A DNA stretch of 10,203 nt from BP-191 sp035940575 (GTDB lineage: Bacteria; Actinomycetota; Actinomycetes; BP-191): NCBI GenBank assembly GCA_035940575.1, contig DASZER010000037.1:1-10203 (forward strand), read 5' to 3'. A model generated the notes under the pieces. The model did not search any database and had not been told where the DNA came from. It worked only from the letters and a program-made list of their open reading frames with translations. Numbering within the stretch: the stretch's first letter is position 1; each line of letters starts with the position of its first letter. Below, in pieces: positions 1-6,618 of this stretch. Made by a program: the position numbers and the translations under genes.

Positions 1-57
1 ACGATCGACCTCGCGACGCCCGGCGGCGACGCGATCGTGATCGAGCAGCGCGCCGCC
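1..57 (+). repeat. 57-bp exact direct repeat, copy 1 (window edge)
   Basis: Bases 1-57 match bases 511-567 without a mismatch; the match ends at 58 versus 568. The offset is 510 bp, so both copies read in the same frame. The 19 encoded residues begin TIDLATPGGD. Copy 1 starts at the window edge, so its true left end cannot be seen. It lies where MtnA normally has other sequence, which suggests an assembly join or a recent duplication. Confidence 0.95.
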
Positions 58-753
58 CTCGCCGCGGCCGACGCGTTCGCCGCCGACGACGCGCGCGCCT
101 CCGACGCGCTCGCGCGGCTCGGCCTCGACCTCGTCCCCGACGGCGCGCGGGTGCTGACCCACTGCAACACCGGCTCGCTCGTGTCGGCGGGCGCGGGCAC
201 GGCGTACGCCGTCGCGCTCGCCGCCCACCGCGCGGGGCGGCTCGCGCGGCTGTGGGTGGACGAGACGCGGCCGCTGCTCCAGGGCGCGCGGCTCACGGCG
301 TGGGAGGCGCGACGCGACGGCATCCCGTACGCCGTCCTGCCCGACAACGCCGCGGGCTCGCTGTTCGCGCGCGGCGAGGTCGACGTCGTGCTCGTCGGCG
401 CGGACAGGATCTGCGCCGACGGCGCCGTCGCGAACAAGGTCGGCACCTACCCCCTCGCGGTCCTCGCGCACGCGCACGGCGTGCCGTTCGTCGTGGTCGC
501 GCCGACGTCCACGATCGACCTCGCGACGCCCGGCGGCGACGCGATCGTGATCGAGCAGCGCGCCGCCGACGAGGTCACGACGCTGGCCGGAGTGGCCGTC
601 GCGCCGGAGGGCGCGCAGGCGTACAACCCGGCGTTCGACGTCACGCCGGCGCGCCTCGTCACCGCGCTCGTGACCGAGCGCGGCGTCGCGCGGCCGGTCG
701 ACGCCGAGACCGTGGCGTCACTCGTTCGCGCCGAGTCCGTGACGCCGTCTTGA
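1..753 (+). CDS. mtnA: S-methyl-5-thioribose-1-phosphate isomerase, 5'-truncated
   Basis: MtnA isomerises 5-methylthioribose-1-phosphate to 5-methylthioribulose-1-phosphate in the cytosolic methionine salvage pathway. The frame is open from base 1, so the N-terminus lies outside the window or is damaged. Seen directly: the HCNTGS motif with the family's catalytic cysteine (codons near 163-180), WVDETRPLLQGARLTAWE, the VGADRI motif with the catalytic aspartate followed by NKVGTYPLA, then the PTSTIDL and YNPAFDVTP blocks; TGA at 751-753. These identify the eIF2B-alpha/MtnA fold confidently. Oddity: codons 1-19 repeat codons 171-189 exactly, and sit where family members carry an unrelated N-terminal helical segment, so the first 57 bases may not be genuine mtnA sequence. 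The gene precedes mtrA with a 121-bp gap, so it is probably a separate unit. Confidence 0.93.
   Translation, partial: TIDLATPGGDAIVIEQRAALAAADAFAADDARASDALARLGLDLVPDGARVLTHCNTGSLVSAGAGTAYAVALAAHRAGRLARLWVDETRPLLQGARLTAWEARRDGIPYAVLPDNAAGSLFARGEVDVVLVGADRICADGAVANKVGTYPLAVLAHAHGVPFVVVAPTSTIDLATPGGDAIVIEQRAADEVTTLAGVAVAPEGAQAYNPAFDVTPARLVTALVTERGVARPVDAETVASLVRAESVTPS
511..567 (+). repeat. 57-bp exact direct repeat, copy 2 (native position)
   Basis: This copy sits in the expected MtnA context: it follows VVVAPTS and precedes DEVTTLAG, matching the family's conserved PTSTIDL...IEER...EV block. It is therefore the original copy. Confidence 0.95.
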
Positions 754-874
754 CCGGCGCGTGACGGGCGCGCCTCACCGTCGGCTCATGACTTCCGTGC
801 ACACGCACCCGTGGCAGGCACAATGGACGTATGACCCGCGCGCGCTCGCTCGCGCTCTGCCTCCCGGGTACCCG
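754..874. other. mtnA-mtrA intergenic region, probable mtrA promoter location
   Basis: This 121-bp gap lies before the mtrAB-lpqB operon, so the operon promoter is expected here. The best -10-like element I can see is CACAAT at 819-824, which departs from TANNNT at the first base and has no convincing -35 at 17-19 bp. A weak 6-bp GC stem (756-761 with 769-774) follows the mtnA stop without a T-tract. No clear MtrA binding site could be assigned by eye. Confidence 0.35.
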
Positions 875-1552
875 GTGAAGGGGCGCGTCCTCGTCGTCGA
901 CGACGACCCCGCCCTCGCCGAGATGCTCGGCATCGTGCTGCGCAGCGAGGGCTTCGAGCCGTCGTTCGTCGCCGACGGGGAGAAGGCGTTGCACGCCTTC
1001 CACGACACCAAGCCCGACCTCGTCCTGCTCGACCTCATGCTGCCCGGCAAGGACGGCCTCGAGGTGTGCCGGCAGATCCGCGCGGAGTCGGGCGTGCCGA
1101 TCGTGATGCTCACCGCCAAGAGCGACACGATCGACGTCGTCCTCGGCCTGGAGTCCGGTGCCGACGACTACGTCGTCAAGCCGTTCAAGCCCAAGGAGCT
1201 CATCGCCCGCGTCCGCGCGCGGCTGCGCCACAACGAGGACGTGCCCGCCGAGCCGCTGCACATCGGCGACGTCGAGATCGACGTCGTCGGCCACCGCGTC
1301 CTGCGCGACGGCAAGCAGATCCAGCTCACGCCGCTGGAGTTCGACCTGCTCGTCGCGCTCGCCCGCAAGCCGCGCCAGGTGTTCACGCGCGAGGTACTGC
1401 TCGAACAGGTGTGGGGCTACCGCCACGCCGCCGACACCCGCCTGGTCAACGTGCACGTCCAGCGGCTGCGCGCCAAGGTCGAGCGCGACCCCGAGCACCC
1501 CGAGGTCGTCCTGACGGTGCGCGGCGTCGGGTACAAGGCGGGGCCGCCCTGA
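875..1552 (+). CDS. mtrA: MtrA, OmpR/PhoB-type response regulator
   Basis: MtrA is the DNA-binding regulator of the actinobacterial MtrAB two-component system, which in mycobacteria, corynebacteria and Streptomyces controls cell-wall, division and osmotic genes. The 225-residue product has a receiver domain (about 3-118) with acidic pair D9-D10, phosphoacceptor D53 in LLDLMLPG, T80 and K102 in VKPFKPKEL. A winged-helix effector domain follows (about 128-222: LTPLEFDLLVALARKPRQVF, WGYRHAADTRLVNVH, VRGVGYK). The GTG at 875 is chosen because it places VLVVDDD at the N-terminus as in known MtrA and gives the usual length (about 228 aa). In-frame GTG 761 and ATG 788 would add a non-conserved extension. 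The TGA overlaps the presumed mtrB start. Identity is very secure; only the start is debatable. Confidence 0.96.
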   Translation: MKGRVLVVDDDPALAEMLGIVLRSEGFEPSFVADGEKALHAFHDTKPDLVLLDLMLPGKDGLEVCRQIRAESGVPIVMLTAKSDTIDVVLGLESGADDYVVKPFKPKELIARVRARLRHNEDVPAEPLHIGDVEIDVVGHRVLRDGKQIQLTPLEFDLLVALARKPRQVFTREVLLEQVWGYRHAADTRLVNVHVQRLRAKVERDPEHPEVVLTVRGVGYKAGPP

Positions 1553-3126
1553 CCTCGGCGCTCCGTAGGTGGCTGCGGGCGGCCGTACGGCAGTGGCGGC
1601 GGTCGCTGCAGCTCCGTGTCGTCGCCTCGACGCTCGTCATCTCCACCGTCGTCGTCGCGGTCCTGGGCGTCCTGATCCTCGACCGCGTCACGCGCGGCCT
1701 GCTCACGACGCAGCGCCAGCGCGCGCTCGCCGAGGTCGAGTCGAGCCTGCAGTACGCCTCCGCCACGCTCGCCGCCACCGACGCGGGCGCCTCGCCCGAG
1801 GTCGTGGACACGCGGCTCGGCGACCTCGTCGAGCAGCTCGTCGCGCGCGCGGGCCAGGCGGGGACGTACGACGTCGCGGTCGTCGGCGGGCCGTTCGGCG
1901 ACCTCGTGTCGCCGCGCGCGCCGGACATCGCCGCGATCCCCGTCGAGCTGCGGTCGGCGGTGAGCGCGAACAGCGACATGGCGTACGCGTACGCCGACCT
2001 CGACCTGTCGCGGCGCACCACGCGCGGCTTCGTCGTCGGCACGCCGCTCTACGCGCCCGACCAGCGCTACGAGCTCTACTTCTTCTTCTCGCTCGACCTC
2101 GAGACGTCGACGCTGTCCGCCGTCCGCTCGGCGCTGCTCGGCGGCGGCGCGGCGCTATCGCTGCTCGTCGCCGGCATCACGTACCTCGTCGCGCGGCAGG
2201 TCGTCTCGCCGGTCCGCGCGGCGGCGCGCGTCGCCGACGAGTTCGCGGCCGGGCGGCTCTCGGAGCGCATGGGCGTCAAGGGCGAGGACGAGCTCGCGCG
2301 TCTCGCCGAGGCGTTCAACGACATGGCCGTGTCGTTGCAGCAGAAGATCGACCAGCTCGAGGGCCTCTCGCGTGTCCAGCAGCGCTTCGTCGCGGACGTG
2401 TCGCACGAGCTGCGGACGCCGTTGACGACGGTCCGCATGGCGGCGGACATGCTGCACGCGCGGCGCTCGGAGTACCCCGCCGACGTCGCGCGCTCGGCGG
2501 AACTGCTGCAGAACGAGCTCGACAGGTTCGAGGCGCTGCTCGTGGACCTGCTGGAGATCTCGCGCTTCGACGCGGGCGCCGCCGTGCTCGAGGCGGAGGT
2601 CTTCGACATGACCTCGCTCGTGCGCTCCGTCGCGCAGAACCTCGGCGCGCTCGCCGCCCGGCGGGGGAGCGAGGTGCTCGTCCGCGCGCCGTCGACCGAC
2701 GTGATGGTCGAGGCCGACCCGCGCCGCGTCGAGCGCGTGCTGCGCAACCTGCTCGCCAACGCCATCGAGCACGGCGAGGGGCTGCCGATCGAGGTGACCG
2801 TCGGCGCGTCCGACGACACCGTCGCCGTCATCGTCCGCGACCACGGCGTGGGGCTGCGGCCGGGGGAGTCGAGCCGGGTGTTCTCGCGGTTCTGGCGCGC
2901 CGACCCGTCGCGCGCGCGGCACACCGGCGGCACCGGCCTCGGCCTGTCCATCGCGCTGGAGGACGTACGGCTGCACGGCGGCTGGCTGCAGGCGTGGGGC
3001 GAGCCCGGTCGGGGGTCGGCGTTCCGCGTGACGCTGCCGCGCACGGCGGGCGGCGACGTGCGGTCGTCGCCGCTGCCGTTGGAGCCGCGCGAGCCGACGA
3101 CGCCGCAGGCGGTGGCGCGTGGCTAG
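1549..3126 (+). CDS. mtrB: MtrB, sensor histidine kinase (probable CTG start)
   Basis: MtrB is the membrane kinase partner of MtrA. From a CTG at 1549 the product is 525 residues. It has a basic N-terminus with the conserved WRRSLQLRVV, TM1 (about 24-44), an extracytoplasmic sensor (about 45-190), TM2 (about 194-217), and a HAMP domain (VVSPVRAAARVADEFA...LSERM). The HisKA domain carries the phosphoacceptor H286 in DVSHELRTPLTTVRMAADML; the HATPase domain has the N-box N404 (LLANAIEH), the G1 box D431 (DHGVGL) and the G2 box near 460 (GGTGLGLS). No ATG, GTG or TTG lies in frame between GTG 1411 (142 nt inside mtrA) and GTG 1804 (which would delete TM1). CTG 1549 overlaps the mtrA stop as CTGA and follows a purine-rich AAGGCGGGG. 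It is co-transcribed with mtrA and lpqB. Identity is certain; the start codon is an inference. Confidence 0.95.
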   Translation: MTSALRRWLRAAVRQWRRSLQLRVVASTLVISTVVVAVLGVLILDRVTRGLLTTQRQRALAEVESSLQYASATLAATDAGASPEVVDTRLGDLVEQLVARAGQAGTYDVAVVGGPFGDLVSPRAPDIAAIPVELRSAVSANSDMAYAYADLDLSRRTTRGFVVGTPLYAPDQRYELYFFFSLDLETSTLSAVRSALLGGGAALSLLVAGITYLVARQVVSPVRAAARVADEFAAGRLSERMGVKGEDELARLAEAFNDMAVSLQQKIDQLEGLSRVQQRFVADVSHELRTPLTTVRMAADMLHARRSEYPADVARSAELLQNELDRFEALLVDLLEISRFDAGAAVLEAEVFDMTSLVRSVAQNLGALAARRGSEVLVRAPSTDVMVEADPRRVERVLRNLLANAIEHGEGLPIEVTVGASDDTVAVIVRDHGVGLRPGESSRVFSRFWRADPSRARHTGGTGLGLSIALEDVRLHGGWLQAWGEPGRGSAFRVTLPRTAGGDVRSSPLPLEPREPTTPQAVARG

Positions 3127-4852
3127 GCCGCGTCGCGTCGCGCTCGCGGCCGTCGCGCTGCTCGCGCTCGGCGCGGCGTGCGGCGGCGTCCCGTCGTCCG
3201 GCCCCGTGCACGTCGTACGCCGCGTGCCCGCCGAGGGCCCCGACATCGTCGAGCCCGCCGTCGTCCAGCGTCGCCTGCGCCCGGGACCGCCCGACGACGC
3301 GGGCCCCGGCGACATCGTGAGCGGCTTCCTCGTCGCGCAGGCCGCGCCCGACGGCGACCACGCCATCGCGCGCAAGTACCTCGCGCCCGACGTCGCGTGG
3401 AACGCCGCCTCCCCCCTCACCATCTACTCCGCCCCGCGCATCGGCAGGCCCGTCGTGTCGGGCGACACGGCGACGGTGTCGGTGGCGTTCCAGCGCGAGG
3501 GGGCGCTGACGTCGGAGGGCGAGTTCCTGCCGCCGTCGCGGACGTCGGGGACGCTGGCGTTCCGGCTGCGCCGCTTGCCGTCGGTCGGCTGGCGCCTCGC
3601 GTCCGCGCCGCCCGGCGTCATGGTCACGCCCGACGACCTCACGCGCTCGTACCAGCGCGCGACGCTGTACTTCCCGAGCGCGCGGTCGCGGCTGCTCGTA
3701 CCGCAGCACGTGTTCCTCCCCGAGGCGGACCAGCCCGCCGCCGCCGTCGTGCGCGCGCTGCTCCAGGGCCCGCGCGGGTGGAGCGCGCCCGTCGTGCGCT
3801 CCGCGATCCCCGACGGCACCGAGCTGCTCGAGCCGCCCACCGTCGTCGAGGGCGTCGTCACCGTGAACTTCTCGCGCGAGATCCGCCGCGCGCCGCAGGA
3901 GACGCTCGGCGCGCTCATCGCGCAGGTCGTGTGGACGCTGACCGAGCCGTCGCTCGCCGTCGAGGCGGTGCGCCTGCAGGTCGAGGGCGAGGTGCTCGTC
4001 GTCCCCGGACGCGGCGCCGTACGCGAGCACCGGCGGACCGACTGGCCGGAGTACGACGCGCTCGCGCGGCCCGCCGACGACCGGCTGTTCTTCGTGCGCG
4101 ACGGCGCGCCGTACGCCCTCGACGCGGCCGGGCAGGTCACGCGCCTCGGGTCGCTGACGGGCGTCGAGTCGTTCGCCGTCGACCGCGCGGGCGCCCACCT
4201 CGCCGCCGTCGTGGCCGACCGGGGCCGGCGCGCGCTGGTGGTCGAGAGCCTCGCCGGCGGCACCGCGCCGCGCCGCGTGCTCGTCGCCGACGCCGTCACG
4301 CCGCCGACGTGGGAGGCCGCCTCCGACGTGGTGTGGGTCGCGGCGACGAGCGGCGGCACCGTCCAGGTCGTCGCCGTGCCGCCGACAGGGCCGACCGCGG
4401 GCGTCGCCGCGTCGTCGCTTCCGCTGGGCGACGTCACGTCGCTGCGGCTGTCTCCCGACGGCGTTCGCGTCGCGGCCGTCGTCTCCGGGCGGCTCTGGGT
4501 CGCGCGGGTCGAGCGCACCGGCACCGGCGCGCGCGTGCTCGCCGAGCCCCGCCCGCTCGGGCCGGGCGTGAGCGGCATCACCGCGCTGGCGTTCGACGGC
4601 GTGGGGCAGGTCGTCGTCGCGGGCGTCCTCGACCGCGTACGCACCCTCGCCCGCTTCGACGTCGACGGCTACAGCGCCGGGCCGCTGCGCGTCCAGGGGC
4701 TCCCGTCCGCGCCCGTCACGGCGCTGACGTCGTCGGCCGCGACCCCGCCGGAACGCGTCGCGTCGGCCGGCGGGCGGATGTGGCGGCGGTCGTTCGGCAC
4801 CGACTGGGCGCCGATCGCCGGAACGGGGACGGCGGCGACGTACGCCGGCTGA
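3119..4852 (+). CDS. lpqB: LpqB, lipoprotein of the MtrAB system
   Basis: LpqB is an exported lipoprotein that, in mycobacteria, contacts the extracellular domain of MtrB and influences MtrA phosphorylation. The 577-residue length matches the family (about 580). A basic signal peptide (MARPRR) and a hydrophobic core lead to the lipidation candidate C21 in LGAAC. The -3 residue is Gly, not the usual Leu, but the mature start CGGVPSSGPV is typical of LpqB. After an N-terminal domain comes a GerMN (sporulation/germination-like) domain (about 180-295: YFPSARSRLLVPQHVFLP, RALLQGP, VTVNFSREI). The C-terminal half is a predicted beta-propeller-like region. The GTG at 3119 overlaps the mtrB stop by 8 bp, implying translational coupling. 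No downstream terminator is evident. Confidence 0.93.
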   Translation: MARPRRVALAAVALLALGAACGGVPSSGPVHVVRRVPAEGPDIVEPAVVQRRLRPGPPDDAGPGDIVSGFLVAQAAPDGDHAIARKYLAPDVAWNAASPLTIYSAPRIGRPVVSGDTATVSVAFQREGALTSEGEFLPPSRTSGTLAFRLRRLPSVGWRLASAPPGVMVTPDDLTRSYQRATLYFPSARSRLLVPQHVFLPEADQPAAAVVRALLQGPRGWSAPVVRSAIPDGTELLEPPTVVEGVVTVNFSREIRRAPQETLGALIAQVVWTLTEPSLAVEAVRLQVEGEVLVVPGRGAVREHRRTDWPEYDALARPADDRLFFVRDGAPYALDAAGQVTRLGSLTGVESFAVDRAGAHLAAVVADRGRRALVVESLAGGTAPRRVLVADAVTPPTWEAASDVVWVAATSGGTVQVVAVPPTGPTAGVAASSLPLGDVTSLRLSPDGVRVAAVVSGRLWVARVERTGTGARVLAEPRPLGPGVSGITALAFDGVGQVVVAGVLDRVRTLARFDVDGYSAGPLRVQGLPSAPVTALTSSAATPPERVASAGGRMWRRSFGTDWAPIAGTGTAATYAG

Positions 4853-4857
4853 CGCCG

Positions 4858-4892
4858 GTATCCACAGATTCGCCTTCGGTCCGTCATCCACA
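4858..4892 (+). promoter_or_regulatory. Pair of DnaA-box-like sites upstream of comF
   Basis: GTATCCACA (4858-4866) and TCATCCACA (4884-4892) each differ by one base from TTATCCACA and lie 26 bp apart in the same orientation. Each is followed by CAG-type then TTCGCC bases, so the two form an imperfect direct repeat covering most of the 65-bp lpqB-comF gap. DnaA binding is inferred from the consensus only; the pair could equally be a small duplication or another regulator's site. Confidence 0.4.
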
Positions 4893-4917
4893 GGCTTCGC
4901 CCGCCAGCCTGGATCAC

Positions 4918-6033
4918 GTGATCCTCGCCTGGCTGCTCGACCTCGTCCTGCCCCGCGTGTGCCCGGGGTGCGGCGTCACGCTGTTCCGGCGCGCGCCGGT
5001 CTGCGCGCGCTGCCTCGCCTTCCTCGGCGCGCCGCCCGTCCGCGCGTGGCCGTCGCCGTGCCCGGCGGCCCTGCCGGCCACGTGGGCCGTCGCCGCCTAC
5101 GACGCGCCGGTCCGCGGCCTCGTCGTCGCGCACAAGGAACGCGGCCGCCTCGCAATCTCGACCCCGCTCGCCGCCGCCCTCGCCGCCGCCGCCGCGATGT
5201 CGCGGCCCGACGCGCTCGTGTGGGTGCCCTCGTCGCGCCGCGCGATCCGCGAGCGCGGCTACGACCATGCCCGCCGCCTCGCCGTCCGCGCCGCCCGGCT
5301 GCTCGGTGTCCCCGCCGTGCCCGCGCTGTGCGCCGTACGCCGTACCGCCGACCAGTCGGGCCTGTCCGCCGCCGCCCGGGCGGCGAACCTCGCCGGCGCG
5401 TTCGCCGCCCACCCCGCCGCCGGCGCCGCCCTCGCCGGGTGTCGCGTCGTCGTGGTGGACGACGTCATGACGACGGGCGCGACGCTCGCGGAGGCCGCGC
5501 GGGCGTTGCGCGAGGCGGGCGTCCACGTCGCGGGCGCGGCGGTCGTCGCGGCCGGCCTGCGCCAGGCCCCGCCACCGTCCCGCCACCGCTCCGCCCCGGC
5601 CCCGGGACGCCGCGACGCGGCCGCCTCGCCACGCCCGCTCCCGGCGGCGGCGGGCGCGTACGACGCCCCCTCCGAGGCGCGCACGGCCGCGCGCGGCCCG
5701 CCCGCGTCCCGTTCCGCCACGGCGCGCGCGACCGGCCCCCCGCCCCCGCGGGTGAACCGCGCGCAAAGCCGTGCGCGCCCGACACGCGGCGGGATAGCGT
5801 GGTGGTCCGGACGCCGGTCCGGCTACGTGGCCGCCGTGAGGACCAGCCGATGCGAGCAGCGCGCGAGCGGGGCGTTCCGGCCCTGTCACGCGCGCGGCGC
5901 CCGCGCCGCGCGTCCGTTCCCCGGCTCGCCCACGCCGCCGTACCGCGCCTCCCGGCGGCGAAGGGAGCCTGAGTGGACATCGTGGTCAAGGGCCGCGGTA
6001 CCGAGGTGTCGGACAAGTTCCGGCAGCACGTGA
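4918..6033 (+). CDS. comF: ComF-family phosphoribosyltransferase with unusually long open frame
   Basis: ComF proteins combine an N-terminal zinc-ribbon with a type I phosphoribosyltransferase fold. In naturally competent species they act in uptake of transforming DNA; the role in most actinobacteria is unclear. Seen here: four cysteines (C15, C18, C29, C32) in two CxxC pairs, the conserved RERGYDHARRLA, RRTADQSGLSAAAR, and the PRPP-binding VVVVDDVMTTGAT with D181-D182. The GTG at 4918 begins a typical ComF start (ILAWLLDLVLPRVCPGCG). The recognisable family sequence ends near residue 216 (base 5565), the usual length, but there is no in-frame stop until 6031-6033. The remaining 155 residues are Pro/Arg/Ala-rich, unconserved in appearance, and run 61 nt into hpf. 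The true C-terminus is uncertain: tail, frameshift or chance open frame. Confidence 0.82.
   Translation: MILAWLLDLVLPRVCPGCGVTLFRRAPVCARCLAFLGAPPVRAWPSPCPAALPATWAVAAYDAPVRGLVVAHKERGRLAISTPLAAALAAAAAMSRPDALVWVPSSRRAIRERGYDHARRLAVRAARLLGVPAVPALCAVRRTADQSGLSAAARAANLAGAFAAHPAAGAALAGCRVVVVDDVMTTGATLAEAARALREAGVHVAGAAVVAAGLRQAPPPSRHRSAPAPGRRDAAASPRPLPAAAGAYDAPSEARTAARGPPASRSATARATGPPPPRVNRAQSRARPTRGGIAWWSGRRSGYVAAVRTSRCEQRASGAFRPCHARGARAARPFPGSPTPPYRASRRRREPEWTSWSRAAVPRCRTSSGST
5795..5800 (+). promoter_or_regulatory. Candidate -10 element of an hpf promoter
   Basis: TAGCGT within GGGATAGCGTGG matches the actinobacterial TANNNT -10 pattern in a locally less GC-biased stretch. No good -35 is seen 17-19 bp upstream. 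Transcription would begin near 5807, giving a leader of about 165 nt before hpf. Just downstream, CCGGAC (5807-5812) can pair with GTCCGG (5817-5822) around a 4-nt loop. Confidence 0.35.
5850..5972 (+). CDS. Possible 40-residue Arg/Ala-rich ORF in the hpf leader
   Basis: An ATG at 5850 is preceded by GTGAGGA (5836-5842) at a 7-nt spacing, a reasonable ribosome binding site. The frame ends with TGA at 5970-5972, directly abutting the hpf GTG at 5973. The product starts MRAARERGVPAL and is rich in Arg, Ala and Pro, with no known motif, signal peptide or membrane segment. Third-position G/C is about 32 of 39 codons, lower than neighbouring genes. It could be a translated leader coupled to hpf or a chance ORF in GC-rich DNA. 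The comF open frame crosses it in another phase. Confidence 0.22.
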   Translation: MRAARERGVPALSRARRPRRASVPRLAHAAVPRLPAAKGA

Positions 6034-6584
6034 CCGAGAAGCTGGCGAAGGTGGGGCGTCTCGACCAGCGGATCTTCCGCCTCGAGGTCGAGGTGTGCGA
6101 GGAGCGCAACCCGCGGCAGTCCTCGGTCAAGGACCGCGTCGAGGTCACGTGCCTGTCGAAGGGACCGGTGATCCGCGCCGAGGCGGCGTCCACCGACCCC
6201 TACGTCGCGCTCGACCTCGCGCTGGACAAGCTCCAGGGCCGGCTCCGCCGCGCGGCCGACAAGCGCCGCGTGCATCACGGGCTGCGCACGCCCGAGTCGA
6301 TACACTCGCCCGCGGCGCACGCGAACGGCGGCACGTCCCACCCGACGGGCGAGCCGGACGCGAGCGCCGCCGACAGCACCGCGGTCGACGAGGAGGAGCC
6401 CGGCGGCGTCGTCGTACGGGAGAAGACGTTCGAGGGTGAGCCGATGACCCTCGACGAGGCCCTGTTCCAGATGGAGCTCGTGGGCCACGACTTCTTCCTG
6501 TTCGAGGACAAGGACAAGGGCTCCCCGAGCGTGGTCTACCGGCGAAAGGGATATGACTACGGTGTGATCCGGCTCGCGCGGTGA
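5973..6584 (+). CDS. hpf: Long-form ribosome hibernation promoting factor (HPF)
   Basis: Long HPF binds the 30S decoding region and drives 70S dimerisation into inactive 100S ribosomes in stationary phase or stress. The 203-residue product has the S30AE/RaiA-type domain at about 1-100 (MDIVVKGRGTEVSDKFRQHV, SVKDRVEVTC, DPYVALDLALDKLQGRLRR). A Ser/Glu-rich linker (about 105-145) follows. The C-terminal dimerisation domain is at about 146-203 (VREKTFEGEPMTLDEALFQM, GHDFFLFEDKD, VVYRRKGYDYGVIRLAR). The GTG at 5973 follows AAGGGAG (5961-5967) by 5 nt and gives the canonical N-terminus. It probably has its own promoter upstream, and lies 34 bp before the response regulator gene, so the two may be co-transcribed. 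Identity is firm. Confidence 0.95.
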   Translation: MDIVVKGRGTEVSDKFRQHVTEKLAKVGRLDQRIFRLEVEVCEERNPRQSSVKDRVEVTCLSKGPVIRAEAASTDPYVALDLALDKLQGRLRRAADKRRVHHGLRTPESIHSPAAHANGGTSHPTGEPDASAADSTAVDEEEPGGVVVREKTFEGEPMTLDEALFQMELVGHDFFLFEDKDKGSPSVVYRRKGYDYGVIRLAR

Positions 6585-6618
6585 CCGCCTGGCGCGGCGC
6601 GACGGACGAGGAGGACGT

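Larger units (their letters stand above)
5566..5972. other. Region between the ComF core and hpf, mostly leader-like
   Basis: About 400 bp follow the last recognisable ComF codons. The part up to about 5755 keeps G/C at third positions in the comF frame but encodes low-complexity Pro/Arg/Ala sequence. From about 5756 codon use in that frame decays (CAA, ACA, ATA, GGA, CGA appear), and the sequence looks like an hpf promoter and leader. No conserved protein motif, tRNA or strong terminator is visible. Confidence 0.5.

Noticed and set aside
756..774. GC hairpin after mtnA as a terminator
   Set aside because: The stem is only 6 bp with a 7-nt loop and no following T-tract. Stems like this are expected by chance at this GC content.
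2828..4891. Very long open frame on the minus strand across mtrB and lpqB
   Set aside because: It is a by-product of high third-position G/C in the plus-strand genes. Its product is low-complexity Arg/Ala/Asp sequence with no motif, while the plus strand encodes recognised proteins.
3178..6033. Continuous frame through lpqB and comF suggesting a fusion protein
   Set aside because: Inside lpqB this frame is a shadow of the real lpqB frame. True comF begins at GTG 4918, where family sequence starts.
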